From JAJTFW01 sp046330075 (GTDB taxonomy: Bacteria > Bacteroidota > Bacteroidia > AKYH767-A > OLB10), in the NCBI GenBank assembly GCA_046330075.1, contig JAXLTL010000012.1, forward strand, positions 1-64,000: a stretch of 64,000 nt of DNA, in the 5' to 3' direction. Both the position numbers and the translations under genes were made by a program. Positions 1-9,063 of the stretch are shown here, piece by piece. The stretch's first letter is position 1; every line of letters begins with the position of its first letter. Under the pieces are notes generated by a model. That model worked only from the letters and a program-made list of their open reading frames with translations, did not search any database and was not told the DNA's origin.

Positions 1-378
1 GAATGGATGGGATTACCAGACACCGATGAAGTCCGCCGTCGTTTTCGTGCGAATGTGGAAGTAGATGGTGTCGATGCTTTCTGGGAAGATCGCTTGTTCG
101 GAAAGCCGGGCGAAGCGATCAGATTCAAACTGGGAGCGGTGGAACTAGAATGTGTCGGACCAAGAGAACGATGTGTGGTTCCTTCGCGCAATTCAATGAC
201 AGGGGACGTATATCCGGGCTTCGCAAAGAAATTCGCAACTCAACGCTGGAATGAAATGCCGGATGGCTCAAACCTGCGCGACTGGGAACATGGTTACTTT
301 CTTTGCGTGGATTGCCGGATAGTACCCGGGTCGGCCGGTCAAACGATTCGTATTGGTGATACTCTGATAATCTCCTGA
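1..378 (+). CDS. MOSC domain protein, C-terminal part (5' truncated by window)
   Basis: The reading frame is open to the first base of the window, so the gene starts upstream; the ATG at 7 is probably internal. The visible 125 residues match the core of a MOSC domain, the sulfur-carrier fold shared with molybdenum-cofactor sulfurases and YiiM/mARC-type enzymes. They show a FRANVEVDG segment, an acidic W-EDR stretch and a conserved RCVVPSRNSMTG block whose Cys is the usual sulfur- or cofactor-contacting position. The substrate cannot be told. It ends 4 bp before the hemerythrin-like gene, so the two are probably co-transcribed. Confidence 0.8.
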   Translation, partial: EWMGLPDTDEVRRRFRANVEVDGVDAFWEDRLFGKPGEAIRFKLGAVELECVGPRERCVVPSRNSMTGDVYPGFAKKFATQRWNEMPDGSNLRDWEHGYFLCVDCRIVPGSAGQTIRIGDTLIIS

Positions 379-382
379 ACTC

Positions 383-853
383 ATGAGCCTACAACCATTG
401 AAACGAAATCCTTCGCTTCAGCAGCTAAGTCACGAACACCACGATGGTTTGATGCTGTGTTTTAAAATCAGGCAAGGAATAAAAGCACAGGTAGACTGCC
501 GGCGGATTTCCCGTTATGTAAACTGGTTTGCCGGTCATCATCTGGATGCCCACTTTCTTGCAGAGGAAAATCAGTTGTTGCCAATGGTAGCAAACGAAGC
601 AGAGCTGGTTCAACGAACCATCAGTGAACATAAAAGATTGCGGACCTTTTTCAATAAAGATAATCTGAGCGAAAGCGAACTCTTAACGTTTGCCAATCTG
701 CTCGATGATCACATTCGGTTCGAAGAGCGGATTTTGTTTCAGAAAATTCAAGAGTTGAAAAGCGAAAGTGAAATCCTTAACGCTTTACAGCAAACCGGTG
801 CAGCTCCGGTGTGCGAAAAATGGATGGATGAATTCTGGCTCGGGAAAAAATAA
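383..853 (+). CDS. Hemerythrin-like HHE domain protein
   Basis: A 156-residue all-helical protein with the metal-ligand spacing of hemerythrin HHE domains: H17/H19/H20 in LSHEHHDGL, H53/H57 with E61-E62 in the second helix, H83 in SEHKRL, and H110 with E114-E115 in DDHIRFEER. Such proteins bind a di-iron centre and act in oxygen, NO or iron handling in the cytoplasm. No signal peptide or membrane segment is seen. It follows the MOSC gene by 4 bp and precedes the channel gene by 18 bp, so the three may form an operon. The exact ligand it responds to is unknown. Confidence 0.82.
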   Translation: MSLQPLKRNPSLQQLSHEHHDGLMLCFKIRQGIKAQVDCRRISRYVNWFAGHHLDAHFLAEENQLLPMVANEAELVQRTISEHKRLRTFFNKDNLSESELLTFANLLDDHIRFEERILFQKIQELKSESEILNALQQTGAAPVCEKWMDEFWLGKK

Positions 854-871
854 CGTCAAAAATTTAAGCGA

Positions 872-1459
872 ATGAATAAAAACCGCCTTGAAGCTTTCAG
901 CGATGGAGTTATCGCCATCATTATCACCATCATGGTGTTGGAACTAAAGATTCCACACGGTGTTCAATTCAGTGACTTTTGTGAGCAACTGCCTCATTTT
1001 GCCGGGTATGTACTCAGTTTTATTTATGTAGGTATTTACTGGAACAATCATCATCATATGATTCATACCGTTAAAAAAGTCAGTGGCGGTATTCTTTGGG
1101 CTAACCTTCATCTCTTATTCTGGTTGTCGTTGTTTCCTTATTTCACAGGATGGGTAAGTGAACATTACCGTGAGCCGGTTCCGGTTGCTGCCTATGGCGC
1201 AGTGATGTTGTGCGCAGCGATAGCCTATTTTATTTTGCAGAACGTCATCCTGAAAGTTCATGGACCTGATTCAGTATTGTCAAAAGCAGTGGGCAAGGAT
1301 TATAAAGGGAAAATCTCACCCTTGTTATATGCATTGGCCATTGTTCTGGCGTTTTACAATACCTTTTTTTCAGTCTTTCTGTTTTCATTGGTCGCGGTCA
1401 TCTGGCTGATTCCTGATAAACGTATAGAGCGTACAATCAGGGAGGTGGAGGAGGGATGA
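872..1459 (+). CDS. TMEM175/DUF1211-type potassium channel
   Basis: A 195-residue polytopic membrane protein that begins with the TMEM175 signature: R5, F9-S-D-G12 and a hydrophobic helix ending in LELKIP. About six transmembrane helices are visible, as in bacterial single-repeat TMEM175 proteins, which assemble as tetramers and conduct K+ with little selectivity filter. A histidine cluster (NNHHHMIH) lies in the loop after helix 2, also typical of the family. The length is normal. It lies just downstream of the hemerythrin-like gene. Confidence 0.83.
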   Translation: MNKNRLEAFSDGVIAIIITIMVLELKIPHGVQFSDFCEQLPHFAGYVLSFIYVGIYWNNHHHMIHTVKKVSGGILWANLHLLFWLSLFPYFTGWVSEHYREPVPVAAYGAVMLCAAIAYFILQNVILKVHGPDSVLSKAVGKDYKGKISPLLYALAIVLAFYNTFFSVFLFSLVAVIWLIPDKRIERTIREVEEG

Positions 1460-1529
1460 TAAATAATTTCCTTTTTTCTTGTACAGGAAATAGCGGAATC
1501 GCTATTTTAAGCATCATAAAACTGATTAT

Positions 1530-2027
1530 ATGGCAATCAACCAACCCTTCATCGCTGAGGTTAAATACGAGGCGGAAAAAACAAAGAAAATGTTAGCGGT
1601 AGTCCCGTTTGACAAGGCTACCTGGAAACCCCATCCTAAATCAATGGAGCTTGGAAAACTGACCTTGCATGTGGTCGATATGGTTCGCTGGGCATCTGTT
1701 GTTACAACTTCAGACGAACTCGATTTTCAGAAGCCTTACTTGGAAATGCCTGCATTTAATAATGCTGAGGCATTATCAGCTGAGCTGGACAAATACGTTG
1801 CTCAGGCAGTGAAAGATCTGGCAAATGCGGATGATGCCTGCATGAATGGTAACTGGAGTTTGCGAAATGGTGAGCATATCTTCTTTACTCTTCCACGTCA
1901 TCTTGTATTACGGGATATGGTGTTCAATCATATCATCCACCATCGCGCTCAACTGAGTGTTTATCTCCGGCTGCTGGATGTAAAAATCCCGGGTATGTAC
2001 GGGCCCAGTGCTGATGAGACAAAATAA
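1530..2027 (+). CDS. DinB/DUF664-like four-helix protein
   Basis: A 165-residue soluble protein of the DinB superfamily. His residues are placed as in the metal-binding site of these four-helix bundles: one in TLHVVDM after the first helix and a pair in HIIHHRAQLSVYL near residues 137-141. DinB-like proteins include thiol-dependent S-transferases and many uncharacterised members, so the activity is unknown. The start ATG at 1530 gives a protein of normal length. Transcription ends at the strong hairpin just after the stop codon. Confidence 0.78.
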   Translation: MAINQPFIAEVKYEAEKTKKMLAVVPFDKATWKPHPKSMELGKLTLHVVDMVRWASVVTTSDELDFQKPYLEMPAFNNAEALSAELDKYVAQAVKDLANADDACMNGNWSLRNGEHIFFTLPRHLVLRDMVFNHIIHHRAQLSVYLRLLDVKIPGMYGPSADETK

Positions 2028-2065
2028 CAAAGAGGCCATCCCGAAAGTGATGGCTTCTTTGTTTT
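2026..2065. terminator. Bidirectional intrinsic terminator
   Basis: Arms 2026-2040 and 2049-2063 pair along about 15 bp (AACAAAGA, one G:T wobble, then GCCATC) around an 8-base loop. T-runs or A-runs lie on both sides, so it can serve both the DinB gene and the convergent dehydrogenase gene. Confidence 0.85.
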
Positions 2066-3638
2066 AATGTATGACAACTTTTTTAAAGATTCTTCTGCCT
2101 TGTTTGGTTTTGAATTCGAGCATATAAATACCCGCTTCCAAAGCCGAAACATCAAGTGTCTGGATGTAGGATTGCCGCGGAAGAACTTCAGCACCAGCAT
2201 AGTTTTTCATGGTGACTTCGGTCAGATCAAGACCAGATTCAATGCGCAAGTACTGATCTGCCGGAACAGGATAAAGGTGTATGGCGGTTGCCAGCGGCGT
2301 ATTCTCTTCTGTACTTACGTTCATCAGTGAATAAACAATGATTTTATCAGCAGTAGTCCCACCGTTATTGATCAGGTAGATTTTTGCACTGTCAGGGGAA
2401 ATAGCGATGTCGCGCAGTCGTCCATTCAGTGCTTCGTCCGCTTCAAAGTATTTTACCGGATTCGGTTGGTTGGGAGTGGAAGGAACAAGGCTCTTTCCGT
2501 CAGGATTCAGATGGAAACAGTATACTTCGTGTGTTACGGTATTTCCGTTTTTCAACGATGTAATGAGCAATGAGTTGGTCATTTCGGGAATGACCGTGCT
2601 GCTGTAGAAGAGTCCGTCAGAAGGTGCCACGGTGCACCACGTCACCGGTGTTACGGGCGATGCAGGAGGTTGCAGCGTATCGCACCAGGAGTAAAATGCT
2701 GCAACAAGAGAATCACCGGGAATGGCAGGGTGCGGAATGTAGTTGGCAATGATACTGTCTTCGCCGGGGTAATTGTTATCGCCATGATATCCTCTTACGG
2801 TTTTCCAGCCATAGTTCATTCCAGGGTACAGAATATTGATTTCATCGTCAGTGCGGTCACCATGTTCTACATCATACAATACATCCGCGCTGCTGTTGTA
2901 GATCAGGCCTTGCGGATTGCGGTGTCCTCGTGTATAAAATGAGTTGCCGGAAACCGGATTGTCCTGCGGTATTGACCCGTCAGTGAGGAAGCGATGTATC
3001 TTGCCATTCATCGCATAGGGATCCTGCGCGAGATTGTTGGGGTTGGCTGATAGTGGTGAGTAACAATTGGGAGAGTTTACTTCCGAAATCCCATTGTCGC
3101 CGGCAGAAAAGTACAGGTAGTTGATGCCGTTTCGTTTTACAGCCAGCAGTCTTCCTCCAAAATGATCGTAACCATTGGGCAAACTGTCCACAATCGCAGT
3201 GCTTCCTGTGGCCTGTTGTATGGTTTTGTCCCAGGTGATTTTTTCTATCTTGAATCGTGTGAAGGGAGCGATGGTGGTGCCGGCATTGTAGGAATATACC
3301 AGGTATATGTACGTTGGATTACTGATAGCAAAGTCAGGGTCAAGCGCAAGACCAAAGGTGCCTTGTCCAATAGCGAATTGTGTGCATACCGGATTTTGTT
3401 CCAGCGCAGATCCGGCGAAATAATCCGCTGCCGCAAACGCAATGGTTTTCGCTCCGGTAGTTGGATCCACTCTTGATACGACACCGCCCCATTCACTCAG
3501 CCACAGGTAACCGTCAGGACCATATTGAATTTCCCAGGGAGTACTGACGGAGGTGGGCAGTTCACTGCGCAGAAATTGTTGTGCCTGAGTGGTCATCGAA
3601 ATCAACAGGCAGATGAGCAGAATGGAGCGACATTTCAT
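2064..3638 (-). CDS. Secreted PQQ-dependent sugar dehydrogenase-like protein with T9SS sorting domain
   Basis: A 524-residue protein with a signal peptide ending near residue 19 (MTTQAQ). It carries a six-bladed glucose/sorbosone dehydrogenase-type propeller, with landmarks PWEIQYGPDGYLWLSEW, FGLALDPDF, NGYDHFGGRLL, GHRNPQGL and DEIN/GMNYGWKTVRGYHG. The GHRNPQG and DEIN segments correspond to the PQQ/calcium region of soluble aldose dehydrogenases. The last roughly 80 residues form a type A sorting domain ending in a basic IFKKVVIH tail, so it is likely exported through the outer membrane and anchored or released there. It probably oxidises an extracellular sugar; the substrate is not known. 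Confidence 0.85.
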   Translation of the reverse strand: MKCRSILLICLLISMTTQAQQFLRSELPTSVSTPWEIQYGPDGYLWLSEWGGVVSRVDPTTGAKTIAFAAADYFAGSALEQNPVCTQFAIGQGTFGLALDPDFAISNPTYIYLVYSYNAGTTIAPFTRFKIEKITWDKTIQQATGSTAIVDSLPNGYDHFGGRLLAVKRNGINYLYFSAGDNGISEVNSPNCYSPLSANPNNLAQDPYAMNGKIHRFLTDGSIPQDNPVSGNSFYTRGHRNPQGLIYNSSADVLYDVEHGDRTDDEINILYPGMNYGWKTVRGYHGDNNYPGEDSIIANYIPHPAIPGDSLVAAFYSWCDTLQPPASPVTPVTWCTVAPSDGLFYSSTVIPEMTNSLLITSLKNGNTVTHEVYCFHLNPDGKSLVPSTPNQPNPVKYFEADEALNGRLRDIAISPDSAKIYLINNGGTTADKIIVYSLMNVSTEENTPLATAIHLYPVPADQYLRIESGLDLTEVTMKNYAGAEVLPRQSYIQTLDVSALEAGIYMLEFKTKQGRRIFKKVVIH

Positions 3639-3680
3639 TTTTTTAAATTTATTATCCTATCAAATGTAGATATTTTCGGT

Positions 3681-4871
3681 ATGTTAGCCGGTATGAAAAG
3701 CAGGTTTTCACGGATTGTCTGGGTACTTGGCTTTGTCAGTTTACTGGCCGATGTGTCGAGCGAATTGCTGTACCCTGTCCTTCCGGTATACCTTCGGGAA
3801 GCAGGTTATTCCATGCTCGCTTTGGGCGTGCTGGAAGGTCTGGCCAATGTGGTCGCCGGTATTTCAAAGGGTTATTTCGGTCATCTCTCAGATGTAAAAG
3901 GGCAACGACATTGGTTTGTTCGCTGGGGTTATGGCTTGTCTTCGTTGGGTAAACTGCTGATGCTTGGCAGCCCTGACTTATTCCGGATTTACCTCGCCCG
4001 GGCCGTCGACAGATTGGGTAAAGGAGTGCGGACAGCACCACGGGATGCATTGCTGGCAGCCTCTTCTTCTCCCGAGTCGCGGGCAGCGGTATTTGGGTTT
4101 CACCGGTCGATGGATACGTTGGGCGCAGCCATCGGTCCATTGCTGGCACTCTGGTGGCTGCAGATGCATCCCGGCGATTATCGTTCGGTGTTTATCCTGG
4201 CGTTTGTGCCTTCCGTCTTGAGCGTCGTTGTAACTTTTCTGGTGAATGATAAATCTTCGGATATGCCTTCCGTTAGTAAATCGCACGTGGGGTTCTTTGG
4301 TTATTTGGGATTCTGGAAGGAAGCCGGTTCGCCGTATCGCCGGCTGCTGGGGCCCTTGCTGTTGCTGGCAGTGGTGAACTCTCCGGATACTTTCCTGTTG
4401 CTGGGGTTGAAAGAAGCAGGTGCAACGGATGTACAGATGATCGGAGCGTATGTGTTGTATAATCTGGTTTATGCATTGCTGGCAGCTCCGGTCGGACAAC
4501 TGGCGGATCGTGTCGGGCGCGGAAAAATACTGGCGCTGGCTGTTGTCTTTTTTGCCATTACATATGGCGGTATGTCGTTGTTGCCGGAGGTCCTTGCCGG
4601 TTTCCTGCTGTTTGTACTGTATGCATTGGCGATGGCAGGCATTGAGTCGGTGGTGAAGGCGATGATCTCCACATTGGTGCCTGCGGAGTCGAGAGGGAAA
4701 GCATTGGGGTTTTACGCCAGTGCGAACAGTATCGGATCGCTGATTGCCGGTGTATGGGCAGGAATCATGTGGAAAATATCCGGGCCCGGTCCTGTCTTCA
4801 TGATTACAGCAGTCGTTGCTTTGCTGGCCGGCGTCAGACTGATGATGATACACAAAACGAACGCAACTTAG
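3681..4871 (+). CDS. MFS transporter
   Basis: A 396-residue protein with about 12 transmembrane helices and the MFS motif A region between helices 2 and 3 (GHLSDVKGQRHW), echoed in the second half as GQLADRVGRGK. The N-terminal FVSLLADVSSELLYPVLPVYL is typical of a widespread family of uncharacterised drug or metabolite exporters. The ATG at 3681 was chosen; another in-frame ATG lies at 3693 and fits the helix equally well. A TATTTTCG element at 3671-3678 lies only 2 or 14 bases before these starts. The stop overlaps the convergent riboflavin synthase gene by 4 bp. Confidence 0.85.
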   Translation: MLAGMKSRFSRIVWVLGFVSLLADVSSELLYPVLPVYLREAGYSMLALGVLEGLANVVAGISKGYFGHLSDVKGQRHWFVRWGYGLSSLGKLLMLGSPDLFRIYLARAVDRLGKGVRTAPRDALLAASSSPESRAAVFGFHRSMDTLGAAIGPLLALWWLQMHPGDYRSVFILAFVPSVLSVVVTFLVNDKSSDMPSVSKSHVGFFGYLGFWKEAGSPYRRLLGPLLLLAVVNSPDTFLLLGLKEAGATDVQMIGAYVLYNLVYALLAAPVGQLADRVGRGKILALAVVFFAITYGGMSLLPEVLAGFLLFVLYALAMAGIESVVKAMISTLVPAESRGKALGFYASANSIGSLIAGVWAGIMWKISGPGPVFMITAVVALLAGVRLMMIHKTNAT

Positions 4872-5452
4872 CGATTCATATAGGCTTTCACGTACTTGCC
4901 GATGATGTCAAACTCGAGGTTGACCATTGATCCGGCTTTGAGGTGTTTGAAGTTGGTATGCTCCAGAGTATACGGAATAATGGCAACACTGAACATGCCG
5001 GCGTTTGATTCAACTACGGTGAGACTTACACCGTTTACAGTGATCGAGCCTTTGGGTACAGTGACATGGCCCGCGTCAGGATCATACGCGAAATGATACA
5101 GCCAGCTGCCGTCATCTTCTTTCACACTGGTGCACATGCCGGTCATGTCCACATGGCCTTGTACGATGTGTCCGTCAATCCTTCCGTTCATCAGCATGCA
5201 CCGCTCAAGGTTCACTTCATCGCCCGTTTGCAGATTGCCCAGATTGCTTCTGCGCAGCGTTTCTGCAATGGCGGTTACAATATAACCTTCGGGCCGGAAA
5301 CCGGTCACGGTCAGGCAAACGCCATTGTGGGCGACGCTTTGGTCTTCTTTCAATTCACTGCAGAATAAACAATCGATCGTGAAGGTTTTGTTGCCGCCTT
5401 CTTCAACAACCGCCACAACAGTTCCAAGGGCTTCGATGATACCGGTAAACAT
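4868..5452 (-). CDS. ribE: Riboflavin synthase (alpha subunit)
   Basis: A 194-residue enzyme that dismutates two 6,7-dimethyl-8-ribityllumazines into riboflavin. The family hallmark MFTGIIE is at the N terminus, which fixes the start at 5452 rather than an upstream codon. Two lumazine-binding barrels follow: the first contains VAHNGVCLTVTG and the second SITVNGVSLTVV. It stands alone here without other rib genes. Its 3' end overlaps the MFS gene. Confidence 0.93.
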   Translation of the reverse strand: MFTGIIEALGTVVAVVEEGGNKTFTIDCLFCSELKEDQSVAHNGVCLTVTGFRPEGYIVTAIAETLRRSNLGNLQTGDEVNLERCMLMNGRIDGHIVQGHVDMTGMCTSVKEDDGSWLYHFAYDPDAGHVTVPKGSITVNGVSLTVVESNAGMFSVAIIPYTLEHTNFKHLKAGSMVNLEFDIIGKYVKAYMNR

Positions 5453-5534
5453 GCTGTAAAAGTAGAAGAATTTTTCCTGAGCCGGACCCGATTGGGTCAA
5501 TTCGTCGATGAAATAACAGAGGAGGTCGAACAGA

Positions 5535-5565
5535 TTGGCAGGTACCCTCGGAAGACCTACCTTTG
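5535..5565 (+). promoter_or_regulatory. Bacteroidota-type promoter for the DPP IV gene
   Basis: A -33 TTG at 5535-5537 and a -7 TACCTTTG at 5558-5565 are separated by 20 bases, the consensus spacing for the primary sigma factor of Bacteroidota. The start codon is 17 bases downstream. Confidence 0.65.
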
Positions 5566-5582
5566 TCTTTCAAAGAATTAAT

Positions 5583-7739
5583 ATGCGTCATATTGTACTG
5601 CTTGCAGCCGGGCTGCTGCTTACCCTTCAGCTGAAGGCTCAGGATAAAAAAATCACATTGGAAGATGCGGTGCTGAGACAACGTACCGTTCTCGCACCTA
5701 AACGTCTTCCTCAGCTTCAATGGATTCCGGGAACTTCGTTGTATAGCTATGTAGAAAATGCCTCCGCCGGAGAGGTGCTGGTGAAAGCAGGAGCAACGAA
5801 GGAAGGAAAATCAGAAGTGGTGTCACTCTCTGTCATCAATGCTGCACTGAAAGATGCTAAAACAGATACCCTGCCAAAATTCCCGGCTTTGAAATGGAAG
5901 GATGCAGGTGCCTTCGGTTTCGATGCAGGTGGAAAATCATGGAAATGGAATGCGGTCAGCAAAAAACTGAATCCTGTAGAGGTTGCTTCGTTGCCGGAGA
6001 ATGCAGAGAAGGAAGAAGCCGGTCCGGGCGGACAGCGTGCCTGGGTGCAGGAATACAATGTATGGGTAGAAGCTGGTGGTCAGCGTAAGCAGGTTACGAC
6101 CGATGGAAAATATGAACTGGTATATGGTAAATCAGTCCACCGGGAAGAGTTCGGTATCGAGAAAGGTTTGTTCTGGTCAGTGACCGGGTCGAAGCTTGCA
6201 TTTTACCGGATGGATCAGTCGATGGTGACCGATTATCCGATTGTGGACTTTACAGAGCGTCCTGCGAAAGAAAAGGCCGTCAAATATCCGATGGCCGGTT
6301 CGAAGAGCCACGAAGTAACGGTAGGTGTATACGAAGTAAGTTCGGGTAAAACCATCTATCTTAAAACCGGTGAGCCCAAAGATCAGTATCTGACTAATAT
6401 TGCCTGGAGTCCGGATGATAAGTATATATACATCGCAGTGCTGAACAGAGCCCAGGATCACATGAAACTGAATCAATACGATGCTTCAACCGGCGAGTGG
6501 GTGAAAACTTTATTTGAAGAGCAGGATCCGAAATATACCGAGCCGTTGCATCCGGTGGAATTTGTCAGCAGCAAGCCATCTCAGTTTATCTGGCAAAGCC
6601 GCCGCGATGGATATAACCATCTCTATCTCTATGATACGAAGGGGCAGCTTCTGCGTCAGCTGACCAGCGGTGATTGGGAGGTGACAGAGTTTAACGGATT
6701 TGATGCAAAAGGAACGAAAGCGTATTTTCATGCTACCGGTAATACGGGACTTAACCGCGACTTATGGAGTGTGGAGCTAGGCAGCGGAAAGATGATGAAG
6801 CTGACGACAGAAGACGGCGTACATGCCTGTTTGCTGAACGATGATAAATCTTTCTTTATCGATTCCTATACCAGCGTTACGGTGCCCCGTGTGATTCAGA
6901 TCCGGAATACAGCAGCTGGAAAAGTGATTACCGGATTGCTCAAGGCCGATAATCCGCTGAAAGAGTACACGGCCGGAACTACCCGCATTCTGCAGTTAAA
7001 GGCTGAAGACGGAACGCCGCTCTGGTGCCGGATGATTCTGCCGGCCGGCTTTGATTCAACGAAGAAATATCCGGCGATCGTTTATGTGTACGGCGGACCA
7101 CATGTTCAGCTTGTGACCAATTCGTGGCTCGGTGGCGCTGATCTCTGGCTGCATTATCTCACCCAGCAGGGATATATTGTTTTCACGCTCGATAACCGGG
7201 GCAGTGGCAATCGTGGAAAAGCATTTGAGCAGGCTACTTTCAGAAATCTCGGCGAAACCGAGATGAAGGATCAGATCACCGGTGTGAACTATCTGCGCAA
7301 GCTGAATTATATCGATAATAATCGTCTCGGTATAAACGGATGGAGTTTCGGCGGATTCATGACTACCTCCCTCATGACACGCTATCCTGGAATTTTCAAA
7401 GTGGCTGTAGCCGGTGGTCCCGTTATCGACTGGAGTTATTACGAAGTAATGTACACTGAACGATACATGGATACGCCGGAAGAAAACCCTGCCGGATATA
7501 AACTCAATAACCTCCTGAATTATGTGGATCAGTTAAACGGAAAGCTCATGCTCATACACGGCACCAGTGATCCTGTGGTGGTTTGGCAGCATAGCTTGAT
7601 GTACCTGGAAAAAGCTGTGACGAAAGGTGTGCAGGTGGATTACTTCGTTTATCCCGGACATGAACACAATGTGCTGGGCAAAGACCGCGTGCATCTGAAT
7701 GACAAGATCACCCGCTACTTCAACGATTATCTGAAGTAA
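5583..7739 (+). CDS. S9B dipeptidyl peptidase IV
   Basis: A 718-residue exported serine peptidase that removes N-terminal X-Pro/X-Ala dipeptides. The signal peptide ends at about residue 19 (LQLKAQ). A DPP IV N-terminal propeller occupies roughly residues 90-450 and a prolyl-oligopeptidase alpha/beta-hydrolase domain follows. The catalytic Ser is S588 in GWSFGGF; the Asp lies in GTSDPVV and the His in YPGHEHNV. The start at 5583 was chosen because it begins the signal peptide and lies 17 bases after a good -7 element. It is convergent with the photolyase gene. Confidence 0.92.
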   Translation: MRHIVLLAAGLLLTLQLKAQDKKITLEDAVLRQRTVLAPKRLPQLQWIPGTSLYSYVENASAGEVLVKAGATKEGKSEVVSLSVINAALKDAKTDTLPKFPALKWKDAGAFGFDAGGKSWKWNAVSKKLNPVEVASLPENAEKEEAGPGGQRAWVQEYNVWVEAGGQRKQVTTDGKYELVYGKSVHREEFGIEKGLFWSVTGSKLAFYRMDQSMVTDYPIVDFTERPAKEKAVKYPMAGSKSHEVTVGVYEVSSGKTIYLKTGEPKDQYLTNIAWSPDDKYIYIAVLNRAQDHMKLNQYDASTGEWVKTLFEEQDPKYTEPLHPVEFVSSKPSQFIWQSRRDGYNHLYLYDTKGQLLRQLTSGDWEVTEFNGFDAKGTKAYFHATGNTGLNRDLWSVELGSGKMMKLTTEDGVHACLLNDDKSFFIDSYTSVTVPRVIQIRNTAAGKVITGLLKADNPLKEYTAGTTRILQLKAEDGTPLWCRMILPAGFDSTKKYPAIVYVYGGPHVQLVTNSWLGGADLWLHYLTQQGYIVFTLDNRGSGNRGKAFEQATFRNLGETEMKDQITGVNYLRKLNYIDNNRLGINGWSFGGFMTTSLMTRYPGIFKVAVAGGPVIDWSYYEVMYTERYMDTPEENPAGYKLNNLLNYVDQLNGKLMLIHGTSDPVVVWQHSLMYLEKAVTKGVQVDYFVYPGHEHNVLGKDRVHLNDKITRYFNDYLK

Positions 7740-7740
7740 A

Positions 7741-9063
7741 TTATTTCCCCCCGGCAGACGGAAGCGCCTGCTTGTATGCCGCCAGACAGCGTTGCCTGGC
7801 CAGCTTATGATCAACGATGGGTTTCGGATAGGAGAATTCCTCAAATTCCGGAACCCATTTTCGTATGTATCTGAAATCAGGATCGAACTTTTTCGTTTGC
7901 TCGTATGGATTAAAAATGCGGAAATAAGGAGCTGCATCACAGCCACTGCCTGCCGCCCATTGCCAGCCACCATTGTTAGCGCTGAGATCGAAGTCGAGGA
8001 GTTTTTTCGCAAAGTAGGCCTCTCCCCATCTCCAGTCAATGAGCAGATGTTTGGTGAGAAATGAGGCTACAATCATCCGCACGCGATTATGCATGTAGCC
8101 GGTTGTATTCAGCTCGCGCATGCCGGCATCCACGATCGGATATCCGGTACGCCCTTCGCACCAGGCTTCGAACTCGGCTTCGTTATTTCGCCACTGTACC
8201 TGATTGTATGCAGGTTTAAAAGCAGAGGTTGCTGCATGCGGAAAGTGCCAGAGGATCATCATGTAAAATTCCCGCCAGCAGAGTTCGTTCAGCCAGGAGA
8301 AGCTGAGGTCGCGCGCCCGGCGTGCTGCTTTGCGGATGCTGATGGTGCCGAAGCGAAGATGAAGGCCCAGCTTTGACGTTCCTTCAATGCCGGGAATGTC
8401 ACGGGTCTCTGCATAATTCCTGATCAGCTGTTCATTCGTTTTGGAAGGAGGAAAAGCAGCATCCGTAGGGTGGAAGCCCATCGATTCAAGAGATGGAATA
8501 GGATGTGTTGATTGCTGAAGAAAGCGATTGAAATATTTTTCAGAAGGATAGGAGCTCAGGTAAAAACTGTTGAGCTTCGCCATCCATTTTTTTGAATAGG
8601 GAGTATAAACCGTATAGGGCTTGCCGTCATCTTTCAGTACTTCCTCTTTCTCAAAAATTACCTGGTCCTTGAAGGTGTGAAATGCAATTTTATGCTTTCC
8701 GAAGAAGGTCAGCATTTCTTCATCCCGCTTTCTTGCATATGGCTCATAATCGTGATTAGTATATACGGCTGCTACCGCATATTCTTTCAGCAATTCCTTC
8801 CAGCAGGTGTCGGGCGTTCCATAGCGTACATCCAGACTACAGCCTTTTTTCGCAAGCTCCTGTTGCAGTTCCGTTAGGCGACGATGAATGAAATCTACCC
8901 GTTTATCGCTTTTGTCCTCGAGAAGATCGAGAATGTTGCGGTCGAAGATAAAGACAGGCACAACCGGCTTTCCTGATTTCAGCGCATGGTACAAGGCTGC
9001 ATTATCGTCGAGACGAAGGTCGCGGCGAAACCAGTGGATAACAACTTCTGGTTTAACGGCCAT
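7741..9063 (-). CDS. Cryptochrome/deoxyribodipyrimidine photolyase family protein
   Basis: A 440-residue flavoprotein with the class I photolyase layout: an N-terminal antenna-binding Rossmann domain (VVIHWFRRDLRLDDN) and a C-terminal helical FAD domain. The FAD domain shows LGLHLRFGTISIR, LNELCWREFYMMI, TGYPIVDAGMRELNTTGYMHNRVRM and the W-rich NNGGWQWAAGSG segment. It most likely repairs cyclobutane pyrimidine dimers with blue light. The start at 9063 gives the conserved N terminus and overlaps the upstream epimerase gene by 11 bp, implying translational coupling; an ATG at 9081 is the alternative. Confidence 0.93.
   Translation of the reverse strand: MAVKPEVVIHWFRRDLRLDDNAALYHALKSGKPVVPVFIFDRNILDLLEDKSDKRVDFIHRRLTELQQELAKKGCSLDVRYGTPDTCWKELLKEYAVAAVYTNHDYEPYARKRDEEMLTFFGKHKIAFHTFKDQVIFEKEEVLKDDGKPYTVYTPYSKKWMAKLNSFYLSSYPSEKYFNRFLQQSTHPIPSLESMGFHPTDAAFPPSKTNEQLIRNYAETRDIPGIEGTSKLGLHLRFGTISIRKAARRARDLSFSWLNELCWREFYMMILWHFPHAATSAFKPAYNQVQWRNNEAEFEAWCEGRTGYPIVDAGMRELNTTGYMHNRVRMIVASFLTKHLLIDWRWGEAYFAKKLLDFDLSANNGGWQWAAGSGCDAAPYFRIFNPYEQTKKFDPDFRYIRKWVPEFEEFSYPKPIVDHKLARQRCLAAYKQALPSAGGK

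Noticed and set aside
3978..4853. 291-codon open frame antisense to the MFS transporter
   Set aside because: Its residues are rich in Gln, His and Arg with no domain cue, and the sense frame is a clear 12-helix transporter. It is a shadow frame.
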